A stretch of 64,000 bases of DNA from the NCBI GenBank assembly GCA_944472135.2, contig OX235270.1, forward strand, positions 43,090,352-43,154,351. Direction: 5' to 3'. The notes under the pieces are model-generated. The model ran no database searches, was not told the origin of the DNA, and saw nothing but the letters and a program-made list of their open reading frames with translations. This document shows, in pieces, positions 11,801 to 21,689 of this stretch; position 1 is the stretch's first letter, and the number at the start of each line of letters is the position of its first letter. A program made the position numbers and the translations under genes. The stretch is from Trichobilharzia regenti (taxonomy: Eukaryota; Platyhelminthes; Trematoda; Strigeidida; Schistosomatidae).

Positions 11801-14800
11801 AAAGAATCGAAGAAAATGGATATGTGTTGTTGAAGCCCTATGTTCCACTCGGAATCCATAGGAAATATAATAATAATAATGGGGACACAACTTACACAAT
11901 ATTTAAATTAAATATTTTTCGACTATCGGTTTCGCTAATGTCTAATGCACAAAGTTTATTTGAGAGCATGATGAATAGTAGTCCAAAAAGTATGTCTTTC
12001 ATCATGAACTATCTTCGTCTAAAATAGCAGTTTTCTACACAACCCTAAAGGATTCTTCTTCAAAGACATTGTAAGATTGTCTGTAATAGTGATGCGTTTC
12101 AGTTCAAATTTCACTTATCTGTGTGAATTACTGTTATAACTAAACAACGGTAGAACCCATCCATTAAAAAAATAATTTTGAAAATAAACAAATCAGTCCA
12201 CAACATTGCACAGATTTGTATACATAAAATAAAAGGTTACAATAAAAATACAATTATACAGTGATTGGTTAATATGAGTGTAATAGTGAAAACATCTAAC
12301 GAAAAAGACATTCACGATTTCAAAAATCATGAGTAAATTCTTCTGCTCTGCATTGAATGTCATTTAGTAACCACACCAAGAGTTTTCAATAACTGATCCA
12401 TCGCATCTTGAGCATTTAGTCCTAACAACATATTCGAACCTACGTGACTTAGATAAATAGTCATTTTCTTCACAGAGCTATGCCTTATTTTGGTATGACT
12501 ACATATGACTCTTATCTCACGTAATCTGAAGCCAGCCTACATTAATCACTGAGAAAGCCTTCAAGAAATATACCAGTCTCCAGACGTCTAAATACTTGTG
12601 TTCATGAACCTGTCAAAGGGTAAAGACGAAAAAAATGCTCGTTCATGTCAGGTCTGAAATCTGTCCAGTTTCCCCCACTATTATGTGGTCTAAAATCTTA
12701 CAAACTATATCAGTATATCTGATGAAACTGTAGTAATTACTATCAGTTATATATTCTTTCTTATGAATTGAAATGGCCAAAAATCTATACTAGTGTGACT
12801 AAAATATATGCATAAATTAACTAGCACGTAATTAGATGAATTCAGTAGTTCACACCTAAAATCTTTAAATTTATACTATCATGCGTCGGTCCCATGGCGG
12901 CAGAATGCTCGCCAACCACTCATGTAGTCCAGGATTCGATCCCCAGTTGACGCACTCCTGTACCTCGCCAAGCCGGTAGTAAGACTGTTAAAGAGAGGAG
13001 GTTGGGCATGATGCTAGCAACCCCCTCCCGTAAAAGCAAACACCACTGCCATCGAAACTTCAAGCGTCTAGCTTGGGAACACAAAGGAATAAAAACATTC
13101 AAACTATCAGGTCCTACTGATTTGCCTCCTTATAGACCAAAGTCACGTTTTGCAGCCTCGCTTAAAGTTTAAATGGCGATCCCTGTGTATCAGTCAGCTT
13201 TGGCGAAACGAACTGTTCCTCGAAGTGTCTTGCTCAATGTTTTATTTTTCCTACCTGATTTCTCGTTACCATGCCTATACAAAAAACAATTACCACAGCT
13301 TTCAACAAAGCAGGAACAAATACATTTCCAGCTAAAGAAAAGTTGTGAAATAAAAATTACCTCCTTTTTCTGTAAACGTAAAAGTTCTTGTTTTCTTCAA
13401 ACTAACAAACTAATTAGGTGTACCGTAGCTTCTGCGGTCAGTCCCGAAAAGGGATACCTTCATTCTTCAGTTTTTATCACGGGCCACTGCCCGTCACGAA
13501 AACTTAGTCATCTTTTCCCTTTGCTAATTGCGTACTCCACTGGGATCATCCTGCATGTGTTTTGGAATCAAAACAGATTTCATTAAGCTTTGTCTGTACA
13601 TTATAAACTGTTGCCAGCGTTTTCCCACAGGAGACTGTGTATTTTATCAGGCTTCCTCTACACAGTTACCACCGTTAATTTTAGATTCTATCCTCGTAGC
13701 CATATGCATCAAATGATAAGCCTAATATATTTCATTATGCCTGTTGATTGTCGATTCATCTAAGCAGACTAAAAGGTGTTCGTAGTTGAAATAAGCGGAT
13801 AAAAATCATGTCCGTTGACTCGGAGTTTATTCTTGTGACTGAGAGAAAAATGAGAAGGTTTACTGTGAATTAAATAATGTTTTTCATGGATGATGCCATT
13901 TATCTCACAGATGAAGTTAACCGGCGCTGAAGTCGTCTCAAGGTGAAAAATACCACACAAGCCTTTCCCTTTTGTGTCGGCATTTCGCCAACAATTAGCG
14001 CATTAAGGCTGTGGGTACTACCAAACAAGTGAACTTATCCATATTAATTTGTTGGTGACAAGACTATACTGAAAACATCGATCCTCGTCCCACCATCCAA
14101 GTTGGACAACGTTGGGTCGGGTTATTACTTGCATACGTGACCAGTTGAGAATAGAGCATGTTGTCAGCTTCAATGTAAACAAATAAGTATGGAATCATAT
14201 ACAACCACAGTTTTAAAAATAAATAAGTGAACTAGTCAGCACGGCCAACCATTTCACTCCCCATCTTTAAACTAGGAGCCAGTGTAAACCAGACCATCAG
14301 TATATTGCATGCCAGAAATAACGCCCTAGGTGTTCAAAGACTGCATTCTGTCAGCATCTTCAACTAGGATGTTATGTCGACAAGACTGTTACCGGTGACA
14401 AGTGGATTCCTGGGACGCTTAAATCGATCAATGTCACTAACATCAATGCATCTGTGATGTAATTAAATAGGAATGGTGACATCAGACATCACCGACGGAC
14501 CCGGAATGTAGCCTACAGGTCTAGAAAAATGGCTAGTGTTGGACATGGTTAGGTATGCCTGTACTCCAGAATCGTCCAAAAAGATGAGATATAATTAATG
14601 CACTCACATCATGGCACAGAGCTTACTCGGTCTTTTTGGATGTGGTTTTCCTGTTGATCAATAACAACCATTTTAAAAATAAACTAGTTAGTGCAGCTGA
14701 AATAGGGCTATGACAAATTGTTTTACGCATTCTTCTAACAGCCTTTTAGGCAATTAGCTCCTTCTATGAATTTTTCATCTTCTGTTCAAGTGTTAAAATC

Positions 14801-15440
14801 TGCTTCACATCATATAAAAAAATCTATGCACACCCTAAACGCCTCATAACTTTGTAGACAGACCTTCATGAAGTTGTTGACTGCAGTACAGTAGTGAGAA
14901 ACACTTAGTACTCAGCATAGGTGAGCATTCTAGTGTTCGTCAGTGATAAACCAAAATACCAACACAGAACTCCGTACAAAATGTCTACGGTTCGTGTTGC
15001 TATACTTTCTATTTAATAATGTAAACTGCTAAATAAACACCCATTATTAATGAATATTTGATGAGTCTATGTTAATTATCTGTAAAAACGCTGATTTAAT
15101 CCACAATAAATAGGCAAAGGTGTAGTGGGAATTACTTCCTTCATCATATCTCAAACATTTCGGGCTGAAAGCTGATGATTATAGACTGTCAAAACACATA
15201 TATTTTCAAAAAACTATAACACAATTATGCTTTTCTATTTCACAGATAAGAAAATCAGAAATCGATCATCAGGACACTACAGAACGGTCAGACTACAAAC
15301 ATTTCTCACTTCCCAGTGCATCTTCCAGCATTTCTTCTTTACATGCTGTTGATGAGTTGGAGTTTCAAAACAACCTGGCTCTTCTTGATCAACGCATTAA
15401 CAGTATTCGAGATTCCCTCAGACTAAATCCTGTGACCTGA
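2817..15440 (+). CDS. Coiled-coil protein gene, last three exons
   Basis: Three plus-strand exons fit together in phase: 2817-3241 (acceptor TTCTAG, donor GTAGGT), 7252-7351 (acceptor TTCCTCAG, donor GTACGT) and 15246-15440 (acceptor TTTCACAG) ending in TGA. The first encodes a predicted coiled coil (QVIRNLETSREYIKLLEGR), then a Ser/Thr-rich linker continued in the second. The last ends in a short amphipathic helix (DELEFQNNLALLDQRINSI) and NPVT. Upstream exons are outside the window or too short to see, so the N-terminus is missing. The layout (coiled coil, Ser-rich linker, terminal helix) recalls centrosomal coiled-coil proteins such as CCDC61, but this is only a guess. Introns of 4.0 and 7.9 kb contain transposons. 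A poly(A) signal follows at 15470. Confidence 0.7.
3385..3600 (-). mobile_element. tRNA-derived SINE with hammerhead-like core
   Basis: On the minus strand a tRNA-like head comes first: an A-box-like TGGCCCAATGGTCTACGAGG and the B box GGTTCTAACCC at 3531-3543. The body contains CTGATGA (3513-3519) and GAAAC (3490-3494), the two conserved strands of a hammerhead ribozyme. Such a design (tRNA promoter plus hammerhead) is known for the schistosome Sm-alpha SINE. Helix II between the two boxes pairs poorly here (mainly CC with GG), so activity is doubtful. It lies in the first visible intron of the coiled-coil gene. Confidence 0.7.
4497..4538 (-). ncRNA. Hammerhead-ribozyme-like motif in PLE 3' repeat
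   Basis: Minus strand: GAGC, CTGAAGA (4526-4532), a short helix II region, TTATCGAAAA, then the self-complementary AACAATTGTT and CACTC. The hammerhead core is CUGANGA plus GAAA; position 7 is the one variable core base, so CUGAAGA is acceptable. Hammerheads in PLE terminal repeats are established knowledge. Helix II is weak by eye. Confidence 0.55.
5585..5626 (+). ncRNA. Hammerhead-ribozyme-like motif in inverted PLE repeat
   Basis: Same motif as at 4497-4538 but on the plus strand: CTGAAGA at 5592-5598, GAAA at 5609-5612, helix III palindrome AACAATTGTT and a flanking GAG/CTC pair for helix I. It belongs to the inverted copy of the terminal repeat, so the two ribozyme-like motifs of one insertion face opposite directions. 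Confidence 0.55.
6031..6281 (-). mobile_element. Solo LTR, Ty3/gypsy-type
   Basis: Starts TGTAACAACAG and ends CTCTCACCACA, flanked by the 4-bp duplication TGTC (6027-6030 and 6282-6285). It matches the LTRs of the element at 61836-62909 but lacks about 60 bp found near their ends and one CCAAT-box unit. In sense orientation (minus) it has CAACCAATCA boxes and a TATAAATA box. A solo LTR forms by recombination between the two LTRs of a full element. Confidence 0.85.
6286..8454. other. Intronic sequence and one 100-bp exon only
   Basis: Apart from the exon at 7252-7351, nothing beyond AT-rich intronic sequence of the coiled-coil gene is visible. No frame, repeat or RNA gene could be recognised on either strand. 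Confidence 0.5.
8455..11890 (+). pseudogene. Decayed RTE-like non-LTR retrotransposon, near full length
   Basis: An untranslated leader is followed by an apurinic-type endonuclease start (GTWNVHTMYEEMNASQVAKQM, then RYGIEVLGFCESRWNG). Reverse-transcriptase remnants follow across many frames: a CKNWRGI-like segment near 10430, a catalytic region decayed to FSYDLCLMSHRLEDL near 10990, and the thumb-like segment FINLNPVWKSSALRLS near 11310-11370 with LLYVSETW. The 3' end is CATAGGAAATATAATAATAA, a (TAA)n-type tail shared with 15896 and 61127. Organisation, motifs and tail fit schistosome SR2-like RTE elements. Frames are broken by many stops and shifts, so it is dead. It sits in the 7.9-kb intron of the coiled-coil gene in the same orientation. 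Confidence 0.8.
11891..12884. other. No recognisable feature
   Basis: AT-rich intronic sequence of the coiled-coil gene. Short frames here have no recognisable domain, and no repeat structure was found by eye. Confidence 0.4.
12885..13095 (+). mobile_element. tRNA-derived SINE with RTE-leader-like body
   Basis: A tRNA-like head has an A-box-like TCCCATGGCGGCAGAATGCTC and the B box GGATTCGATCCCC (12932-12944), closing with TTGACGCA against GCGTCGGT at the start. The body that follows (CCGGTAGTAAGACTG, GTTGGGCATGATGCTAGCAA, then CGTAAAAGCAAAC) resembles the untranslated leader of the RTE LINE at 8467-8570 and at 1-116. Polymerase III transcription of tRNA-like SINEs is general knowledge; the LINE relation is inferred from visual alignment. 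Confidence 0.6.
13096..14089. other. No recognisable gene
   Basis: Intronic sequence of the coiled-coil gene with short open frames on both strands, none with a recognisable domain. A CACGGGCCACTGCCCGT palindrome at about 13479-13495 is the only local structure noticed. Confidence 0.35.
14090..14640 (-). pseudogene. Heavily decayed LINE reverse transcriptase
   Basis: On the minus strand a segment reading CTTGTCACCGGTAACAGTCT, then VEDADRMQSLNT, corresponds to the reverse-transcriptase palm of the LINE at 54671-55790, where the same place reads DEDADEIPSLLNT after LKYADDILLL. The flanking TTAATTACATCACAGATGCA matches the stretch encoding FNFIIDVLL there. Stops and indels run through it and the YADD box is lost. 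It is an old copy of that family inside the coiled-coil gene's last intron. Confidence 0.55.
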
Positions 15441-15469
15441 AACCAAAATTTCATACTTGATTTTTTTGG

Positions 15470-15475
15470 AATAAA
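15470..15475 (+). promoter_or_regulatory. Poly(A) signal AATAAA of the coiled-coil gene
   Basis: A canonical AATAAA lies 30 bp after the TGA at 15438-15440. Such a short 3' untranslated region is plausible, but no cleavage site can be read. Confidence 0.45.
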
Positions 15476-15895
15476 CTAATATGGCTGAATAACTACAATT
15501 TTTTCTATATAGCCTTAATTCCCATTCTGTTGAGTTGTTGGGATAATTTCTTGGTTCATGCCACTACGTAATATAAAGATTTGAAAATCTGAAGGAAGAA
15601 TAATTAGTTTTAAGTAAACCTCTACAGAGAATAAAGGTAGCCCAGCTTGCCATTCACCATGTTTTTACTTGAAGTAAGTAAGTGACAAAATGAATGAAAA
15701 CAGTACAGTCACAGGATGCTTAAATAATAATCATAATAAAAATCGCATAATGTCAAACAATATTTTTCATGCAATGTGAAATTTTCAGTACTTTATACTG
15801 CTTTACATTACTTCATATACAAGTAAAATCCGAAAAATTATAACCAGATATAACTTAAGTCAAATTAAACATTAAGGCAGATAATTACGAAACAC

Positions 15896-16125
15896 GTGTA
15901 TTATTATTATTATCATATCCTTTAATTCATAGAGGAACATAGGGCTTCAGCCGCGCGTCTCCATTGCCTTCAGTTTCCTGCCAACTTTTTCACCCCGCTC
16001 CAAGTCTGCCCACATGCTTTCATCTCCTTTTCACATGATCTCCTCCAAGTCACCCTTGCACTGACGACCAACTCGCCGCTTCCCTTCGGGTTCCACTCGA
16101 GGGCTTGTCTAGTGTAATTTCTGGG
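15896..16125 (-). mobile_element. 5'-truncated RTE-like LINE 3' end
   Basis: On the minus strand it ends GCCCTATGTTCCTCTATGAA and an ATAATAATAATAA tail, like the 3' terminus of the LINE at 11840-11890. Upstream reads a GGTTCCACTC block (in plus orientation near 16088) that also occurs in the copy near 61260. Only about 230 bp of the 3' end is present, the usual outcome of aborted target-primed reverse transcription. Confidence 0.6.
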
Positions 16126-16839
16126 AAATAATAACTGTTCATTTACTCGTTAAAAAGTAGGATTGCTAATCCTTTTGTAATTATTCTTTCGTAACACATT
16201 TAAGCCTTATAGGGTAGGGTTGGTACTATGCATTTAGCAGTCCAAGCATGAGTCCTTTGAAAAATCACTTCTAGTTTTTCCAGAAAAAACATAAGGTACT
16301 TCAGTATTCAACAATATGACCACAGTCGACTGCTTGCACAAATTCGAATGTTTGTCAAAAAGTGTCACTTAGTTGGATATGAACTCAGCTGTGCACAAAA
16401 GTGTAGCACTTCCAGTTACCACGCCCTAAAACAAGACCACACGAAGGTAGAGGAAATGCACTGAAACTAGAATAGATAAAAGTGAAAGGGAGAGAATATT
16501 ACAGATAAAGGGTGAATACACCTGTGACATTGAGAGTGATTTTGAGTCCCATTACTTATAGCCTTCAATCATTGGTTATTTGCGTCTCATGGATTCCAAG
16601 CAAGTGGTTTTATCACTTCACATGGATCGAACCGAAAGTCGAAAACTTCATGTTCGCAGTCGCTAGAGATCATTTTTATTGTATTTATCAGGTCGGATCA
16701 AGCTGCAGAAATTCAATAGCATTTACTGGTCTTTGGCTGAAAGCTATCAACAGATATCACTAGTCCTTCTACAGGTGACTGTATGCGATGCAAGGCCTCT
16801 ACAGGATGAGTATTGCTGTCAATTTTAGATGTCAGTATA
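16126..16839. other. No recognisable feature
   Basis: Intergenic AT-rich sequence. One 83-codon frame at 16512-16763 has no recognisable motif and is probably chance. Confidence 0.35.
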
Positions 16840-16924
16840 GCGAAAATATTCATTCAGATATCTATAAAACACAAAATAATTAAGCAAAGAATATCCTTTT
16901 CAATAATTTCCTCTTCTGGCTCTA

Positions 16925-16973
<49 letters not shown>

Positions 16974-17010
16974 TAGAATAGTAGTCAATAACAATATTAG
17001 TGTTTTTTAA
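16840..17010 (-). mobile_element. PLE terminal-repeat fragment, interrupted by another PLE
   Basis: This segment matches the minus-oriented terminal repeat of the PLE at 18356-21290: AGCAAAGAATAT, then a decayed ribozyme-like block (GAGCCAGAAGAGG in sense), the TA tract, TTCTAGAATAGTAGTCAATAA and CAATATTAGTGTTTTTTAAA. The continuation expected next (TATCGATTTGTAAA...) is found only at about 18290-18355. The plus-strand PLE between them therefore appears to be inserted into this copy. Confidence 0.6.
16927..16972. repeat. (TA)n microsatellite in PLE repeat
   Basis: An uninterrupted run of about 22 TA units. The equivalent position in other copies of the same PLE repeat holds 7 units (23367-23381) or about 36 units (57354-57426), so the tract is length-variable. 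Confidence 0.9.
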
Positions 17011-18290
17011 ATAACACTGGTCCCATTCTGGCTGATTTCTTTTTAAGTAAGCTATAAAATGAACCTTTGAACAACCTTATCAGTAAGCTCTCATTTTATT
17101 GCCGATATATGGATGACATCTTCATTCTTTGCGATAATGGTTCTGATAAAAGTACAATAATTACTGAATTCAATGAAGTACATTCGGCTATGAAATTCAC
17201 ATGCGAAGAGAAATCCCAAGACAGAATTGCCTTCCCGGATGTCCTCCTTACGAGAAAACCAGATGATAGCATAAAAATAAAATTAGCGTAGAAAAAGTAC
17301 TTGGACATGACGATATAGACATTTTCACAGCTTCAATCCTATCAGGTACAAGAGAAATTTAGTGAAGATCCTTAGCCACAGAGTTAGGGCTATTTGCTCA
17401 GAAGAAGTAATTGAAGATGAATTAGGCATTGCACATGATACTTTGATCGAAAATAGTTATCCCGAAAAATGTATCAAGAAACACATGACAAAGAAAGCGG
17501 AAAAGGACTACTCACTATCTGTAAACAAGAAGCCACTTTATATACGACTACAATTCAAGGGCGATATACCAAGTGAGATAATTACGAGGAAATTAAGAAA
17601 ATCACTTCAAAGAACTTTTAATGCTGGCGAACTACACGTATTATTCTCTACACAACCAATGGTGCTACCTCAACTGAAAGATGAAGTACCTAGACTAGCT
17701 GGCCACTTCAAATTGTATCTACCAATTCAACTGCGCTTGTGGAGCGAGTTATATTGGCTCTATATTGCTCTAGGAACTTGATTTTCTGTACTAGCTCAGG
17801 AAAATCTCCCACTATGGCTAAGTAAAGGTGTAGTTAAAACCATTGACAGTTCGATATTGGACCATCTGGTGCAAACCGGCCACAAAGCCAGCGTTGATGA
17901 ATCCTTCTCTATATTATACCGCGTGCCAAATAAATTGCCAAAATCATCGAAGCACCGCAGGCTCCAAACAGCAGAGGCTATCGCAATTCGCCTCGAACAA
18001 TCAGTGCTCTGTGTGCAAAAGAAGCAAATCCACCCCCTACTACTGCCATGCCCTTCAGTAGAGACTATAAATTCATGAATTTGTAATATTATCTTTCCTA
18101 ATTTTTCTGACATTCAGCTTATTTTATGTTGATGTTATTTAGCTACAATCTATCAATATTATTGATTCGATGTTATTTAAACATTAATGTTGTTCATAAC
18201 ACTAACTCATTCATTCACTATAATGCATATATAACTGCAGAGCCTGATGATGAAGCTATCAAAAAGAGTACTCTTTGTTCAGTATCCATT
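17011..18290 (+). pseudogene. Truncated Penelope-like element, RT plus endonuclease
   Basis: The plus strand starts abruptly with GPILADFFLSKL, a stop, then NNLISKLSFYCRYMDDIFIL with an intact YMDD catalytic box, FPDVLLTRKPDDS, further RT C-terminal sequence at 17362-17781 (SYPEKCIKKHMTKK, LYIRLQFKGDIPSE) and the GIY-YIG C-terminal half (ILDHLVQTGHKASVDESFS, LCVQKKQIHPLL). The GIY-YIG start is deleted and frames shift several times. The terminal repeat contains a ribozyme-like CTGATGA at 18255, but the partner GAAA reads AAAA, so that core is broken. It belongs to a different PLE subfamily from the flanking minus-strand copies. Confidence 0.8.
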
Positions 18291-18355
18291 CTTTTAAAAA
18301 ATATCGATTTGTAAATTAAGATCAATGCTATTACAGTTCATTAAGGATGCTTAAA
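18291..18355 (-). mobile_element. Second half of the interrupted PLE repeat
   Basis: ATATCGATTTGTAAATTAAG and the following GATCAATGC, ACAGTTCATTAAGGATGCTTAAA match 18894-18950 and 23482-23536, the stretch next to the terminal repeat in minus-oriented PLEs. It is the continuation of the fragment ending at 17010. Confidence 0.55.
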
Positions 18356-21290
18356 TTATAATATAGCAAAAATATTCATTCAGACATCTATATAACACAA
18401 TATAATCGAGCAAAGAATATTCTTTTCGATAAATTCCTCTTCCGGCTCTACAATTATATATATGTTTATATACACGAAATATTCTAGATTAGTAGTCAAT
18501 AACAATATTAAATTTGATGGTGTTAGATGGTTGGAGGCAATCGGTAGGAAGCCTTGGACCTAGGTTTCGTGCTAGTTGCCACTCACCAGTCAGCAAGGCG
18601 TATCTGCAACCTTGAAGGAACTCTTCTCCCTTCTGAGATTCGAACCCGCGTCACCCAGTGCTGCAGTCAGAGACGTTACCACTGAGTGCCGACTAGCACG
18701 AAACCTAGGTCCAAGGCTTCCTGCCGATTGCCTCCAACCATCTAACACCATCAAATCAATGTGCACCGTGATGGCCAGTTAGCTAGAATGGTGGTCACAT
18801 TACAACCTGACTGATAGAATTCAGTCTACACCAATCAGAGGACTAGACGCATCACACTAGTTACTAGTGTCAAATCAAAACAATATTAAATAATATCGAT
18901 TTGTAAAATATGATCAATGCAATTACAGTTCATTAAAGATGCTTAAACAATAATAATAATAATAAAGATATAAAGATATATAAAGTACCAACTAAAATTA
19001 GGGAAATCCCACAAAAATTCAGAATTATTCAAACCTAGATGGTCAAGGTAATGATAACGTCTGCACTAACTTCTTTTGGATCCATAAATTAGGCTTGTTA
19101 ATATGGATCCCAACAGCCTCAGCAATATCTAGTAATCGAACTCTTAAGGCGAAATGAAGATTTGTTGGTATGCGGTAAATCACTCTGAAAGCCTGGTTAA
19201 CATCAATCTTGTGTTCTGTATCCACAAGATGAGATAGAATAGCGCTACAAATGGATTTTGTTTGCCCTTTACTTAACCACACAGGGTGATGTTCGGAAAT
19301 CCGACAAGAAACGCGCCTAACTGTTCGGCCTATGTAGCTGGCTCCACAGGAGCAGTTAAATTGGTAGATACACATGGAAGAGGCAAAATTAGGCGGTTTA
19401 TCTTATACTCCCAAACGCAAAAAAGGAGTGGCTTTGAAGACACAGAGTAATTCAACAACAGGGAATGCTCTTTTTACCACATTTCTAATGCATTGTGTTA
19501 GTATCTCGCTGGGTGTTGTCCCCGAAGAACTGAATTTGTAAGAATAAGGCCATTTTAGGAACTGATGGTACCTTGGACTGCTTCAATTTTAGATTCATAT
19601 TCTCGTCAATAAACTTTTCTGGATAACTGTTTTCGCTCAGCAACCGTTTAGTATTATTAAGTTCCTCATCAAGATATTTATCCGAGCAGATTGCTCTTGC
19701 TCTATGAACCAAGCACTTTATCAGACTGCGTTTGTATTTTAAGGGCACGAAGCTTAAAAAATGAGTATCCTAACCCGTTGGTGTAGCTTTTCTATATACG
19801 CTTCTTCTTATTGTGCCATCCTCTTTTCTGGTCATAAGGACGTCTAAAAATGAGTCCTTTTCTTTCTCACTAGAAAAGTTTATTGTAGGATGAACCTCGT
19901 TAAATTTATCCAGGATGGTCTTTGCTTCCTCTTCATTTTTCATAATCAAAAATGCATCATCCATGTACCGACAACAGAATTCAAGTTCATCAATAACATC
20001 TTTCAAAGGCCCATTTTCTAGTTTCGCAAGGAAAATGTCGGTTAGAATGGGTTCCAGTGGTTACCCCATTACCATACCATCAATATTTCTGTATGGTTCC
20101 TTATTCAATAAAAAGTGGACATTCACTATGGATTTCAAAAGCTCTTTTATAAAAGATACAGGGATGCCAACATCGATGTTTTTTCGTCTTATGAGTTCTT
20201 CGCATAAGTGGTACACAAATAGGTGAATCAGTAAGATACGTCAAATGATATCACGAATCTATTGTCAACCTTAAATTCTTATATCCTTTCAACATATCCA
20301 AAAGTATCCTTTACACTATATTTCACCAACTCGGTATGAAGAAGCTGTAAGAGTTCGAGTAATTATTTGGCTACGGGATGGTATGGTGAATTCAACATAT
20401 CTTATACTGGTCGAAGCGATACACCATTTTTGTGCCGTATAATCTTGGTGTGAACGTTCCAGTGAGTTTAAGTGGTATATTCTGACTCTGTGAGATGAAG
20501 CCTTGTTGTTTCAGTCTTTTCAATGTTCCCGCTAACTGTTTCTCTATCTTTTCAATCGGATCCAGAGAAGAGATTTTTTGAATTTTAAATTATTGTTAGG
20601 AATAGCATTCATCTTTCTTAATTAATGCGCTTTATTCATGATAACCACTCCTGAGCCCTTATTCCGTCTTGTTATTGTTATGCTATCATTTTTACGGAAC
20701 ATACCTAAAACCTGTCTATGTTTTTTTTTAGTCCGAATTACATTTACTATTTATATAATAATAGCAACAATCAACCAGAGTTGATTTAAATCTTTCAACA
20801 TCTTCAGTTGATAAGGGTGTTAGGCCTTCAGTTTGAGTGTAGAGACTTTCGAAATGAATTTGTGCATCCATTTTATTAATTTTAACATGGATATCACAAA
20901 ATTTAGGGCCAAGCGATAAAACCCATGGATCTACTTCAATAAAGACTACATCCGAAAAATTATACACAAAACGACTTGTGTTCGGAAGAAATCTTGTTTC
21001 AGGTGCCTTGTTCTCCAAACTAGGTAGCAGCTTCATGCGTTTCTTTTCTTTCCTTTTACTCACAATTACATCTACATAATCTGAAAATAGTTTCTTTAAG
21101 TTTTCTGGTGATTCGTCGACAGCTTAGAACCTTTCCGTCACCTTCCTCAATAACTCTGTGATACACGTTTGAATTGAGTCAATCTGATTATGTGCATGGC
21201 GTTTGAGTGTCTTATCACTAGGCTGAAATCTGTTACGGCGTAGATATTTCGGATGTGTTTAGTCATTTATTCCCTTTAGATATGCTCATT
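18356..21290 (-). pseudogene. Nearly full-length Penelope-like element
   Basis: From right to left on the minus strand: an N-terminal region (KRHAHNQIDSIQTC near 21200, then SKRKEKKRMKLLPSLENKAP at 21060), TITRRNKGSGVVIMNKAH near 20680, the RT palm with ENGPLKDVIDELEFCCRYMDD (intact YMDD) near 19980, FLDVLMTRKEDGTIRRSVYR, SFVPLKYKRSLIKCL, then the GIY-YIG endonuclease at 19043-19375 with CIYQFNCSCGASYIGRT, CRISEHHPVW and LVDTEHKIDVNQ. The 3' terminal repeat (18356-18512 plus 18879-19000) is split by a foldback SINE. At least one stop (near 19768) and frame changes make it non-functional, yet both catalytic centres read as intact. It is the most complete PLE in the window. Confidence 0.85.
18513..18878 (-). 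mobile_element. Foldback tRNA-like SINE with target duplication
   Basis: Inserted in the PLE terminal repeat and flanked by AACAATATTAAA at 18501-18512 and 18879-18890. Two ~73-bp inverted arms (18513-18586 and 18682-18755; TTTGATGGTGTTAGATGG and GGACCTAGGTTTCGTGC are shared) enclose a minus-strand tRNA-like segment with the B box GGTTCGAATCTC and an A-box-like TCAGTGGTAACG. A further 120 bp follow the right arm. In the right arm CTGA, GTGC, CGACTA, GCAC, GAAAC looks like a hammerhead lacking the UGA of its first core strand. Confidence 0.65.
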
Positions 21291-21689
21291 TCTCATTAAA
21301 TTTGGCTGCGCGAAACTTTCGTAACTAGTGGTCTCCTAAGTCCTTCAAGTCGTAAATGCTTGAATTATTGCCTGCAAGTGGCTCAGACTAAAAAACAAAC
21401 CGCTAACTTGATTGCGGCGTCCCCAATTAAAGTATCGGATACCATCATGTAGAAAATGTGTACACAATACTATGAAACGCATAGCTAATAAGGTCAAATA
21501 TCACCAGTTAGCTGAAAACATCAGAACCCAGATAGTTCAATTAATACCCAAAATCCTTATTTAAATTGAAACGATGAATACGTGACCACCAAAAAACTAT
21601 CATCACTACAGCCCTGTCCCCTATATCTCATGAGGAACCACATACATATTAGTGAGATCAGACGGTTGGCTCTAGTCTCATACCACATA
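21291..21689. other. No recognisable feature
   Basis: AT-rich sequence between the 5' side of the PLE and the left arm of the inverted duplication. It may contain the PLE leader, but no shared motif supports that. Confidence 0.35.

Noticed and set aside
11222..11899. 225-codon minus-strand frame
   Set aside because: It lies antisense to the RTE LINE polymerase C-terminus, whose plus-strand motifs (FINLNPVWKSS, SETWP) explain the sequence; the long frame is a by-product.
13479..13495. Palindrome CACGGGCCACTGCCCGT as terminator or operator
   Set aside because: Isolated short hairpin in a eukaryotic intron; no supporting context.
18252..18290. Active hammerhead in the PLE at 17011-18290
   Set aside because: CTGATGA is present, but the required GAAA strand reads AAAA, so the catalytic core is broken.
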